Below, in pieces: positions 1 through 7,517 of a stretch of 30,769 nt of DNA. The DNA is from Fimenecus sp052273625. Its GTDB lineage: Bacteria > Bacillota > Clostridia > Oscillospirales > Acutalibacteraceae. Numbering within the stretch: the first letter of the stretch is position 1; every line of letters begins with the position of its first letter. The notes under the pieces are model-generated. The model was given only the letters and a program-made list of their open reading frames with translations. It made no database searches and had not been told where the DNA came from. The stretch spans positions 1 to 30,769 of the forward strand of contig DAVZHW010000024.1 in assembly GCA_052273625.1 (NCBI GenBank), read 5' to 3'. Made by a program: the position numbers and the translations under genes.

Positions 1-240
1 AAATGACTGAGGGAGAGATAACGAAAGTTTGATTTTATTGCTTTCTCTCCCTCCGAGTTGCCTACGGCAACCCACCTCCCTCGTCAGAGGGAGGTTTTGT
101 CGGACAACCGCAAGGGTTGTCCCTACGGTCGCATATTAAATTAAAATTTATATTAAACAATCAGCCTCCCTTGTGTAAAGGGAGGTGCCGAACGAACGTG
201 AGGCGGAGGGATTGTGGAACAAAAATTACAGACAGCCGTA
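1..240. repeat. Cluster of interspersed palindromic repeats
   Basis: No gene is visible here. Several short perfect palindromes follow one another: arms 9-18/44-53 (10 bp), 57-62/66-71 (6 bp), 75-82/87-94 (8 bp), 102-109/115-122 (8 bp) and 165-172/178-185 (8 bp). The last one reappears at the other end of the window (30660-30686) in the same orientation, and a GTAGGGACA-type sequence near 107-130 (read on the minus strand) resembles 30588-30610. Such GC-rich hairpin repeats scattered between genes are common in gut Clostridia. Origin and function are unknown. Confidence 0.6.
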
Positions 241-270
241 ATACATAGTGTAATAAGATAGTATACAGTT

Positions 271-312
271 TTGAAAAAATGAACGACCGCAGGTTTGTCC
301 CTGTGGTCGTTC
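271..312 (-). terminator. Rho-independent terminator of pcrA
   Basis: On the minus strand a 13-bp stem with one mismatch (arms 281-293 and 300-312, 6-nt loop) is followed by a T-rich run (271-280). It starts 5 nt after the pcrA stop codon, which is where the end of the divIVA-fumB-pcrA transcript is expected. Confidence 0.8.
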
Positions 313-317
313 AAATT

Positions 318-2747
318 TTATATCTTCTTCAAATTCGCCATTTTTGCCATAAGCTTTTTGGTTCCTACCTTTTGGAATGCAATTTCAAGCAGCATATCGT
401 TGCCCATAGGTGTCGCTCTCGACACAACGCCGTCGCCGAAAACTCGATGGCTTACGGTGTCGCCGGGCTTGAAATCAAGCTTAACCGTCGAAGCGGATTT
501 GCTCTTTCCTGTACCCGAAAAGCCTCTGTTTACAGTATTATTACTGTGGCTCGAATATGAGCCCTGCTGTGCGGAACGGGCAGGGAAAGTCGAGTTATCT
601 CTTGCCGAACTTCCCGAACCGAAGCTTGAGAATGACGAATGTCCGAAAAACGGATTATCCGAAGAGCGTTCAAGTAAATCGCTCGGAATTTCATCCAAAA
701 ATCTTGACGGTCTGTTATAGTTTGTTGAGCCGTACATCATTCTCTGCTTTGCGTCGGTCAAATAAAGCTTCTGCTTCGCTCTTGTAATTCCGACGTAGCA
801 AAGGCGGCGCTCCTCCTCGGTTTCAGCTTCGGAGAACATACTCTGCCTGCCGGGGAAAACTCCCTCCTCCATACCGGGCATAAATACAACGGGAAATTCA
901 AGTCCCTTTGCCGAGTGAAGGGTCATAAGCACAACTGCATCCGCATCTTGATTGTAATTGTCAATGTCAGTCATCAACGCAACCTCTTCAAGGAAATCGC
1001 CGAGTGTTTTTTCGGGGTCCTCCTCGAAATATCTTGTCATATTTGCGCCCAACTGATTGAGATTTTCCATTCTATCCTCGTACTTTACGGGATCATCCTT
1101 AAGCGAACGGGCATAGCCTGTCGTTTCAAGCACTTCCGCTAAAAGTTCAGCCGGTGAAATCTCCTCAAGCCTTGATATGAAAGCATCTATCATATCTGTA
1201 AAGCCTTTTAACTTTACAGCACTTCGCTTTAATAATTCGTAATTTTCGGCGGTTTTGAGCACCTCATAAAGCGGTACTCCGAGTGTATCTGCAATCTGCG
1301 AAGCGTTGTTCACGGTGGTGTCGCCTATTCCCCTCTTGGGCGTGTTAATTATACGCATAAGTCTTACTTTATCCGAGGTATTATTGATTACACTCAAATA
1401 AGCCATAGCGTCTTTGATTTCCATACGGTCATAGAACTTGTGTCCGCCGATTATCCTGTAAGGAATTGAGTTGCGCATAAGCTCCTGCTCTATGGGGCTC
1501 GACATTGCATTCATTCGATATAAAATCGCAAAATCGCTTAATTTACGCTTCCTTCCCCTGTCGTATTCCTCGGAAATCTTTTTAACTATGTATTTAGCCT
1601 CTCCCGTTTCATCATTTACGGTGCGGCACTCAACCTTTTCGCCTGCGCCGTTGGCAGTCCAAAGGTTTTTGCCCTTTCGCTCGCTGTTATTTGAAATTAC
1701 AGCATTTGCGGCATCAAGTATATTCTGCGTTGAACGGTAGTTCTGTTCAAGTCTGATGACAACAGCATCTGAATATCTGTTCTCAAACTGCAAGATATTT
1801 TCAATCGTCGCACCTCTGAAACGATAAATACTCTGGTCATCATCGCCGACAACGCAAATGTTTTTATATCCGTCCGCAAGCATTGAAGTAAGCTTATACT
1901 GTGCAAAGTTCGTGTCCTGATACTCGTCAACCATAATATGACGAAATCTTCTTTGATAGTATTCGAGCACCTCGGGACAGCTCTCAAAGAGCTTAATTGT
2001 GTTTACGATAATGTCGTCAAAGTCCATAGCATCAGCCTCTTTAAGCATCTGCTCGTACTTTTTATACACCTGACCGATTTTTTCAAGCCTTATGTCGCCC
2101 GAATTGTCATTGATAAACTGCTCGGGGGTTATAAGTTGGTCTTTCGCACGGCTGATTTCATTGAGAATTGACTTGTGCGGTAAGAATTTATCGTCAATAT
2201 CGAGAAGTCTTTGGCACTCCTTGACAATACGCTTGCTGTCGTCGGTATCATAGATGGTAAAATGACTTGAAAAGCCGATTTTGTCGCCGTCACGCCTTAA
2301 AATACGCACGCAGGACGAGTGGAAGGTGCTTGCCCATATATCAAGTGCATCTTCACCTAAAATGAGAGAAAGCCTCTCTTTAAGCTCATTTGCCGCCTTA
2401 TTCGTAAAGGTGATGGCAAGTATCTGCCACGGCTTCACGGCATTAACGCTCAAAAGGTCTTTTATGTCCTCATAAACGGTCTTGTCCCCGTCAAGATAGC
2501 GGCGCATTTTGTCAATATCCGTGTCGTCGGGCGTTCTTTCAAGCCACTCGGAATTATACGCATCGCCGTATTTTATAAGGTTTGCAATTCTGTTTACAAC
2601 GACCGTAGTTTTTCCCGAGCCTGCGCCTGCAAGAATTAAAAGCGGCCCTTTCGTGTTAAAGACCGCTTTCTTCTGCATATCGTTCATTCTCTTAAATTCG
2701 TTTTCGATTATCTGTCTTCTTAAAGTTAAAATTTCGCTTTTATCCAT
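318..2747 (-). CDS. pcrA: UvrD/PcrA-type superfamily 1 DNA helicase
   Basis: ATP-dependent 3'-5' DNA helicase acting in nucleotide excision repair, rolling-circle replication and removal of RecA or stalled polymerase. All SF1A motifs are visible in the 809 residues: Walker A LAGAGSGKT (about 39-47), motif II VDEYQDT, motif III GDDDQSIYRFRGA, motif IV QNYRS, motif V TLHSAKGLEFPVVF and motif VI YVGITRAK. The C-terminus (FKPGDTVSHRVFGDGVV onward) is the Tudor-like RNA polymerase-binding domain of PcrA. It is about 70 residues longer than typical PcrA, mostly from an insertion after the Walker A region (about residues 60-105). It starts 13 nt after the fumarase gene with a GGAG ribosome site, so it is probably the last gene of a three-gene operon ended by the hairpin at 281-312. 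Confidence 0.95.
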   Translation of the reverse strand: MDKSEILTLRRQIIENEFKRMNDMQKKAVFNTKGPLLILAGAGSGKTTVVVNRIANLIKYGDAYNSEWLERTPDDTDIDKMRRYLDGDKTVYEDIKDLLSVNAVKPWQILAITFTNKAANELKERLSLILGEDALDIWASTFHSSCVRILRRDGDKIGFSSHFTIYDTDDSKRIVKECQRLLDIDDKFLPHKSILNEISRAKDQLITPEQFINDNSGDIRLEKIGQVYKKYEQMLKEADAMDFDDIIVNTIKLFESCPEVLEYYQRRFRHIMVDEYQDTNFAQYKLTSMLADGYKNICVVGDDDQSIYRFRGATIENILQFENRYSDAVVIRLEQNYRSTQNILDAANAVISNNSERKGKNLWTANGAGEKVECRTVNDETGEAKYIVKKISEEYDRGRKRKLSDFAILYRMNAMSSPIEQELMRNSIPYRIIGGHKFYDRMEIKDAMAYLSVINNTSDKVRLMRIINTPKRGIGDTTVNNASQIADTLGVPLYEVLKTAENYELLKRSAVKLKGFTDMIDAFISRLEEISPAELLAEVLETTGYARSLKDDPVKYEDRMENLNQLGANMTRYFEEDPEKTLGDFLEEVALMTDIDNYNQDADAVVLMTLHSAKGLEFPVVFMPGMEEGVFPGRQSMFSEAETEEERRLCYVGITRAKQKLYLTDAKQRMMYGSTNYNRPSRFLDEIPSDLLERSSDNPFFGHSSFSSFGSGSSARDNSTFPARSAQQGSYSSHSNNTVNRGFSGTGKSKSASTVKLDFKPGDTVSHRVFGDGVVSRATPMGNDMLLEIAFQKVGTKKLMAKMANLKKI

Positions 2748-2760
2748 TAAAAATCTCCGA

Positions 2761-3291
2761 TTATTTTATGAAAAGATTTCCGCCGTGCGCATCAATGGCA
2801 ACCGTAAGCGGAAATGAATTAAATTCCAATTTTTTGACCGACTCGCAGCCCAAGTCCTCAAATGCGATAACCTCACACGAAGCAATGCACTTTGAAGCAA
2901 GTGCACCTGCACCGCCTATCGCACAAAAATACACTGCGCCGTTTCTGACAATCGCATCGCACACCTCTTTAGAGCGAGGACCCTTGCCGACCATTGCCGC
3001 AAGCCCCATATCAAGCATACGAGGTGCGTAAACGTCCATTCTCGACGAGGTTGTAGGGCCGCAGGAGCCTATTGCAAGCCCCTCCGGTGTGGGAGTGGGT
3101 CCTGCATAGTAAACAGTTGCGCCGTCTATGTCATAGGGCGTTTTTTCGCCGTTTTTCAAAAGCTCAAATATACGCTTGTGTGCGGCGTCACGGGAGGTGT
3201 AGACAATACCGCTTAAATACACGGTGTCCCCTGCCTTGAGGTACTCCGCCGCCTTTTTGATTTCACTTGTGTTAATACGGTATTCGCTCAC
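2761..3291 (-). CDS. fumB: Class I fumarate hydratase, beta subunit (Fe-S hydro-lyase)
   Basis: Beta (C-terminal) component of the two-subunit class I fumarase/tartrate dehydratase family, which interconverts fumarate and malate with a 4Fe-4S cluster carried by the alpha subunit. The 176 residues have the family length and signatures: GDTVYLSGIVYTSRDAAHKR, YYAGPTPT, GSCGPTTSSRMD and GKGPRS. The start is GTG at 3289-3291, 2 nt after the TGA of the upstream gene, so translation is probably coupled. The alpha subunit usually sits directly upstream. Here a divIVA-like gene takes that place and no alpha gene occurs in the window, so the partner must lie elsewhere. The symbol is given in the clostridial split-subunit sense. 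Confidence 0.9.
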   Translation of the reverse strand: MSEYRINTSEIKKAAEYLKAGDTVYLSGIVYTSRDAAHKRIFELLKNGEKTPYDIDGATVYYAGPTPTPEGLAIGSCGPTTSSRMDVYAPRMLDMGLAAMVGKGPRSKEVCDAIVRNGAVYFCAIGGAGALASKCIASCEVIAFEDLGCESVKKLEFNSFPLTVAIDAHGGNLFIK

Positions 3292-3293
3292 GG

Positions 3294-4085
3294 TCAGCCC
3301 TCTTTCGTGTTAAAGGGAAAGCTGTCGGGCTTGATATTCAAATCCTCGTGAAAATCGGTGTGAGGCGGATACTGAATATATGTAAGACCGCTGCCGTCAT
3401 TTGTTTCAAGCACTCCCGAAGCGTCGTCATCGACCTCAAATGAAACCGAAAGATCAGGCTCAAATACTGCGTCCTGTCTTATAGACAAATTCTTAGCCGT
3501 TGCCGCCATACGCTGTGCAAGGATAGAAATATTCGCCTGAAGCTCGTCCACCGACTTTGTGAAAACAGCGGAAATTTTATCGACCTCCGAAGAAAGTCTT
3601 GTGATTTCGCTTGCCTGCTTTGAAATATCCTCCGAAATCGTCTTTGATGCGGCATGAGCCTTTTCATTGGCAGCCGCAACGAGATTTTCCGAATATTTTC
3701 TCGCATCAAGGAAAGCGGCGCCCAAGCGAGCCTGAGCCGCCTCGATTTCCCTGTTATTCCTCTCGATTACAGACTTCGCATTTGAATATTCCTCGGAAAC
3801 CTTTGAAAGCGTTTCCAATCTCTCGACGATTTCGCTGTTCTGATTTTCAAGTGCGGAAATCCTCTCCGACTTCTCGGCATTTTCCTTTCTAAGCTCCTCA
3901 AGCTGTGCGCAATCGTCAGTCAGCTCTAAAACCTTAGAGTTAAGCTCGCCGATTTTGCCGTCCTTCTTCTCGACATCAGCCTTTAAGCTTTCAATTTCCT
4001 TTTTAAGCTCTTCGACATAAGAGATAACATCCTCTTTCTTAAAGCCGCCGAAAATGCTTGTTCTCATAATCTTTTCTGCGTCCAT
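3294..4085 (-). CDS. DivIVA-domain coiled-coil protein
   Basis: The first 30 residues (RTSIFGGFKKEDVISYVEEL) match the short DivIVA/GpsB N-terminal motif that targets curved membrane and organises division or polar growth. Residues about 25-210 are a heptad-rich coiled coil, followed by an acidic, poorly structured tail of about 50 residues. The 263-residue length fits the wider DivIVA-like group better than GpsB. It is first in the operon with fumB and pcrA. A promoter is visible upstream (4125-4153). The ribosome site is a weak AGGGGTG. The exact partner and division role cannot be read from sequence. Confidence 0.8.
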   Translation of the reverse strand: MDAEKIMRTSIFGGFKKEDVISYVEELKKEIESLKADVEKKDGKIGELNSKVLELTDDCAQLEELRKENAEKSERISALENQNSEIVERLETLSKVSEEYSNAKSVIERNNREIEAAQARLGAAFLDARKYSENLVAAANEKAHAASKTISEDISKQASEITRLSSEVDKISAVFTKSVDELQANISILAQRMAATAKNLSIRQDAVFEPDLSVSFEVDDDASGVLETNDGSGLTYIQYPPHTDFHEDLNIKPDSFPFNTKEG

Positions 4086-4124
4086 ATAAACACCCCTACG
4101 GATAAATTGTCATTATTATTTTTT

Positions 4125-4153
4125 ATTTTAACAGATTTCTGAACCAAATACAA
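4125..4153 (-). promoter_or_regulatory. Sigma-A-type promoter for the divIVA-fumB-pcrA operon
   Basis: On the minus strand, -35 TTGTAT (4148-4153), a 17-bp spacer and -10 TAAAAT (4125-4130). It faces away from the hydrolase promoter; the two -35 boxes are 27 bp apart, so the regions could share regulation. Confidence 0.6.
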
Positions 4154-4180
4154 CCTAAATGTGGATAATTGTCAAATAAA

Positions 4181-4209
4181 TTGATTTTACCTTTACTTTG
4201 TGCTAAAAT
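4181..4209 (+). promoter_or_regulatory. Sigma-A-type promoter for the alpha/beta hydrolase gene
   Basis: -35 TTGATT (4181-4186), exactly 17 bp of spacer, -10 TAAAAT (4204-4209). It lies within a possible N-terminal extension of the reading frame, which supports the downstream ATG at 4232 as the real start. Confidence 0.65.
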
Positions 4210-4231
4210 ATGTACAAAGGGAGTGAGGATT

Positions 4232-5212
4232 ATGTCAAACGAAAAAAATCACGGTGCCTTGAAATATATGGCTATCGTGGCAGGTGCGTTTGCGACAACT
4301 TTTTACATTTCAGGTGAAATAGCATATCATTTTATGCTCTCAAGAAAGGGTCTTAACGGTCCTATCGCAACCGCTGTACAGGACAAAGAGAGAAAGTCTC
4401 TTCAGGAAAACGAATACAGAGCAAACCTTGAGAGAATTCTCCACGAGGGCTCTGATTGGTTCGATGCCTTCCCGAAGGAAAAGCTTGAAACCGAAAACAG
4501 AAACGGAGATATTCTCCACGCCGATTTAATTAAGCCCGAAAAGGAGAGCAATATCTATGTTCTCTGTATTCACGGCTACACCTCAGCGCCGAAATTTATG
4601 GGAATTTACGCTAAAAAATTCCGTGAACTCGGCTACAATGTAGTTCTTCCGAGCCTTAGAGGTCACGCTGACAGCGAAATTGAGTTTATTTCTATGGGTT
4701 GGAAAGACAGACTTGATGTTGTTGATTGGATCAACTACATAGTTAAAGAGCATCCCGACTGCGAAATTATACTTCACGGCGTTTCAATGGGTGCTGCTAC
4801 AACAATGATGACACTCGGCGAGGAGCTTCCGTCAAATGTTAAGGCTGCTATTGAGGATTGCGGTTACACAAATGCTTGGGATGTTATCAAGCACAAGATG
4901 TCAAAGATGAGCATTCCGGATTTCCCCTTCCTTTACAGCGCAAACAGTATCAATATGATGAGAGAGAAGTTCAGCTTGAAGGAGGCTTCTTGCACAGAGC
5001 AGCTCAAGAAATGCATCACTCCGTTGTTGTTCATTCACGGCGAGGCTGACGATTTCGTTCCGTACGATATGCTCGACATTGTTTATGACGCTGCCGACAA
5101 GTGCGAAAAGGAAAAGCTTTCTGTTCCCGACGCACCTCACGCACGCTCTGTATGTGCGCACCCCGATTTGTATTGGAATACAGTTACCAATTTCATTAAA
5201 AAGTACATCTAA
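4232..5212 (+). CDS. Membrane-anchored alpha/beta hydrolase
   Basis: Serine hydrolase of the alpha/beta fold, resembling lysophospholipase or S9-type hydrolases; the substrate is not predictable. The oxyanion/HG motif LCIHGYTS, the nucleophile elbow GVSMG, the acid in HGEADDFVP and the histidine in DAPHARS form a complete catalytic triad. A hydrophobic stretch near residues 12-35 (AIVAGAFATTFYISG) suggests an N-terminal membrane anchor or uncleaved signal. I chose ATG 4232 because GGGAGTGAGG sits just before it and a promoter (4181-4209) covers the extension. The product is 326 residues. A strong terminator follows at 5248-5286, so it is probably monocistronic. Confidence 0.88.
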   Translation: MSNEKNHGALKYMAIVAGAFATTFYISGEIAYHFMLSRKGLNGPIATAVQDKERKSLQENEYRANLERILHEGSDWFDAFPKEKLETENRNGDILHADLIKPEKESNIYVLCIHGYTSAPKFMGIYAKKFRELGYNVVLPSLRGHADSEIEFISMGWKDRLDVVDWINYIVKEHPDCEIILHGVSMGAATTMMTLGEELPSNVKAAIEDCGYTNAWDVIKHKMSKMSIPDFPFLYSANSINMMREKFSLKEASCTEQLKKCITPLLFIHGEADDFVPYDMLDIVYDAADKCEKEKLSVPDAPHARSVCAHPDLYWNTVTNFIKKYI

Positions 5213-5230
5213 TCGGTATAATTTAACTTT

Positions 5231-5290
5231 TCTGACAATAATTCGTTAACCCTCGCAGATATGCGTCAGCATTATCTGCGGGGGTTGCCT
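5231..5290 (+). terminator. Terminator hairpin, first copy of a repeated element
   Basis: Stem of 14 pairs (one G-T wobble) with arms at 5248-5261 and 5273-5286, followed by a T-rich stretch. It lies 35 nt after the hydrolase stop. The same element recurs after spoIVA (6931-6990), including the leading ACAATAATTCGTTAA. Confidence 0.8.
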
Positions 5291-5298
5291 TTATTTTG

Positions 5299-5327
5299 TC
5301 ATAAACCGTACAACTTCCGAATATAAA
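5299..5327 (+). promoter_or_regulatory. Possible sigma-E-like promoter of spoIVA
   Basis: TCATAAA (5299-5305), 14 bp, then AATATAAA (5320-5327). The -35 half fits the mother-cell sigma-E pattern; the -10 half matches the CATACAAT type only in part (5 of 8). spoIVA is a sigma-E gene in Bacillus subtilis, which is the main reason to consider it. Confidence 0.35.
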
Positions 5328-5383
5328 TTTATCGAAATACAAATTCAAGTCCTCTCAAAAGAGGGTTTTAGGAGGTACTGTTA

Positions 5384-6862
5384 ATGGCAGAGAGAAGTAT
5401 ATATGCCGATATAGCAAGCAGAACTAACGGGGATATTTATATCGGTGTCGTCGGCCCCGTAAGAACGGGAAAATCGACTTTTATTAAGAAATTTATGGAC
5501 ACACTTGTTATCCCTAACATTGATGACCCTGCTGTCCACGACCGTGCCACAGACGAGCTTCCGCAATCTGCCGCCGGAAGAACGATTATGACGACAGAGC
5601 CGAAATTCATACCCGAAAATGCGGTTGAAATCACTCTGCCCGACAACGCCTCGCTAAAGGTCAGAATGATTGACTGCGTAGGCTATATCGTGCCGAGCTC
5701 GCTCGGATATATTGAGGGCGACAATCCGAGAATGGTGAACACGCCTTGGTTCGACCACGAAATTCCGTTTAATATGGCGGCGGAAATAGGTACTAAAAAG
5801 GTTATTACCGAGCATTCGACAATCGGGCTTGTAATCACGACGGACGGCAGTATTTCCGACATTCCGAGAGAGGAATACGAGCAGGCGGAGGAAAGGGTTG
5901 TAAACGAGCTGCGTGAGTTAAACAAGCCGTTTATCGTCCTTTTGAATTGCACCTATCCGAAAAGCGAAAGTGCGTTGTCAACTGCCGCACGTCTTACTGA
6001 AAAATACAGCGTTCCGGTTATTCCCGTGAATTGCCTTGAGCTTGACGAGGGCGAAATTAAAGAAATTCTGACGCAAATTCTATTTGAATTTCCGATTAAA
6101 GAAATCAGTATTGATTTCCCTGCGTGGCTCATCTCCCTGCCCTCCGACCATTGGCTTCGTCAGAGCATTACGGGAGTTGTCACAAAGGCAACGGAAAATC
6201 TATCTCTTGTGCGTGACGTGGGACTTCTGACGAATGATTTGAAGCAAAGCGAATATATCAACAGCGCTTCGGTTACTCGGATGAATCTCGGCGAGGGCAG
6301 TGCGTTTGTCGAGGTCAAGATGGATAACTCTCTGTTTTACAAAATCATTGCGGAGTACACGGGTCTTGAAGTAGGCGACGAGTACGAGCTGATGAAATGT
6401 ATGTGCGATTTGAGCCGCACGAAAAAGGAATACGACAAAATCAAAAACGCTCTTGACGAGGTTGAAAGCACGGGCTACGGAATTATAATGCCCGACATTG
6501 ACGAATTGAAGCTGCAAGAGCCGGAGATAATCAAGCAGGGCGGAAGATACGGCGTGAGGCTCTCGGCGTCCGCACCGTCAATTCATATGATAAAGGCGAA
6601 CATTCAAACAGAGGTTGCGCCGATTGTCGGCACGGAAAGTCAATCGGAAGAGCTTGTGAAATATTTGCTTGCAGGCTTCGAGGAAGATCCGACGAAGATT
6701 TGGGAGTCAAACATTTTTGGAAAATCGCTCAACGACCTTGTGAACGAGGGACTTCGAAGCAAACTGTTCCATATGCCGAACGAAGCAAGAATGAAAATGC
6801 AAGAAACACTTGAAAGGGTTATCAACGAGGGCTGCAACGGTTTAATTTGTATAATTTTGTAA
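5384..6862 (+). CDS. spoIVA: Stage IV sporulation protein A (spore coat morphogenetic ATPase)
   Basis: Cytoskeleton-like ATPase that polymerises around the forespore and forms the basement layer for coat assembly and cortex formation. The 492-residue length equals that of the Bacillus protein. Walker A is GPVRTGKS (residues 24-31), a Walker B-like RMIDCVGY follows, and the C-terminus GLICIIL is the conserved tail needed for membrane anchoring through SpoVM. The ribosome site AGGAGG lies 9 nt before ATG. The gene stands alone between two near-identical terminators. Its presence indicates an endospore former or a recent descendant. Confidence 0.97.
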   Translation: MAERSIYADIASRTNGDIYIGVVGPVRTGKSTFIKKFMDTLVIPNIDDPAVHDRATDELPQSAAGRTIMTTEPKFIPENAVEITLPDNASLKVRMIDCVGYIVPSSLGYIEGDNPRMVNTPWFDHEIPFNMAAEIGTKKVITEHSTIGLVITTDGSISDIPREEYEQAEERVVNELRELNKPFIVLLNCTYPKSESALSTAARLTEKYSVPVIPVNCLELDEGEIKEILTQILFEFPIKEISIDFPAWLISLPSDHWLRQSITGVVTKATENLSLVRDVGLLTNDLKQSEYINSASVTRMNLGEGSAFVEVKMDNSLFYKIIAEYTGLEVGDEYELMKCMCDLSRTKKEYDKIKNALDEVESTGYGIIMPDIDELKLQEPEIIKQGGRYGVRLSASAPSIHMIKANIQTEVAPIVGTESQSEELVKYLLAGFEEDPTKIWESNIFGKSLNDLVNEGLRSKLFHMPNEARMKMQETLERVINEGCNGLICIIL

Positions 6863-6889
6863 AATTTAAGCTAAAAAAAGCGAGTGAAA

Positions 6890-7166
6890 GGCTGAGTGTT
6901 CATAAGGAAGTTTTGCTTCGAAACAACATCTTTTCTAACAATAATTCGTTAATCCCCGCAGATATGCGTCAGCATTATCTGCGGGGATTGCTTTTTCTTG
7001 TATCAAAAATATATTATTTTGAAGTGCGTTGCAGTTTCGTAGTTATAAAAATTCTTTTATGCCGAAGCCGAGAAATGAAGCAAGGCTGTCGCCTTGCGAG
7101 GCTTTTTGGCAAAAGCATAAGGGATTTTTATACGAGAAACCAATACTTCCTTATGAACACTCAGCC
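6890..7166. repeat. Nested inverted-repeat (MITE-like) element
   Basis: Perfect 22-bp inverted arms lie at 6890-6911 and 7145-7166, extended imperfectly inward. Inside is a second long hairpin with arms 7045-7062 and 7115-7131 (about 16 pairs with wobbles and a bulge), enclosing a perfect 7-bp stem at 7079-7096. The spoIVA terminator lies between the left arm and the inner hairpin. There is no convincing coding sequence. No clear target-site duplication flanks it (at most AAA). It could be a miniature transposable element or a structured RNA ahead of the DUF378 gene. It accounts for most of the gene-free stretch 6863-7232. Confidence 0.5.
6931..6990 (+). terminator. Terminator hairpin of spoIVA, second copy of the repeated element
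   Basis: Perfect 14-bp stem (arms 6951-6964 and 6976-6989) followed by a T-rich run. Compared with the copy at 5231-5290 it carries a C-G to T-A change that preserves pairing and a T-G to C-G change that strengthens it. It lies inside the 6890-7166 inverted-repeat element. Confidence 0.8.
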
Positions 7167-7232
7167 AAATTTGCATATTACGGTAAAATCCGTGAATAAT
7201 AATTTCAAAGCAATAATAAGGAGTTGAAAAAA

Positions 7233-7445
7233 ATGCTTGATAAAATCGCTTTGATTATTCTTGTTATCGGCGGTATAAACTGGGGCTCAATCGGCTTGTT
7301 CAGGTTTGACATAGTAAGCTGGATATGCGGAGGTCAAGACGCAGTGCTTGCAAGAATTATCTACACGCTTGTTGCGCTGTCGGCAATTTGGTGCATTTCC
7401 CTGCTTTTCAGAGATAATGAGCTTGTTTCCGCAGACGACAAATAA
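7233..7445 (+). CDS. DUF378 small membrane protein (YuzA-like)
   Basis: A 70-residue protein with two hydrophobic segments (IALIILVIGGINWGSIGLF and LARIIYTLVALSAIWCIS) separated by a short loop. The GGINWG motif is typical of DUF378 proteins, whose function is unknown. ATG 7233 is preferred over the TTG at 7224 because the AAGGAG ribosome site (7218-7223) directly abuts the TTG but is 9 nt from the ATG. It is followed by a strong bidirectional terminator. Confidence 0.85.
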   Translation: MLDKIALIILVIGGINWGSIGLFRFDIVSWICGGQDAVLARIIYTLVALSAIWCISLLFRDNELVSADDK

Positions 7446-7460
7446 CCGCCGTTGCAACGA

Positions 7461-7490
7461 AAAAGACACCGTTCGAAAACGGTGTCTTTT
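7461..7490. terminator. Bidirectional terminator between convergent genes
   Basis: Perfect 13-bp stem (7461-7473 and 7478-7490) with a 4-nt loop, ending in TTTT on both strands. It separates the DUF378 gene from the convergent dockerin gene. Confidence 0.85.
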
Positions 7491-7517
7491 ATTATTAAAT
7501 CTTATAAAAGAAGCTGA

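Noticed and set aside
295..720. Plus-strand frames opposite pcrA
   Set aside because: Antisense shadows of a complete conserved helicase; no ribosome site or recognisable domain.
4169..4231. N-terminal extension of the hydrolase
   Set aside because: The extension overlaps a promoter with a 17-bp spacer; a strong ribosome site serves ATG 4232.
6847..7227. 126-codon plus-strand frame after spoIVA
   Set aside because: It overlaps the spoIVA end, runs through the terminator hairpin and both arms of the inverted repeat, has no ribosome site and no protein-like composition.
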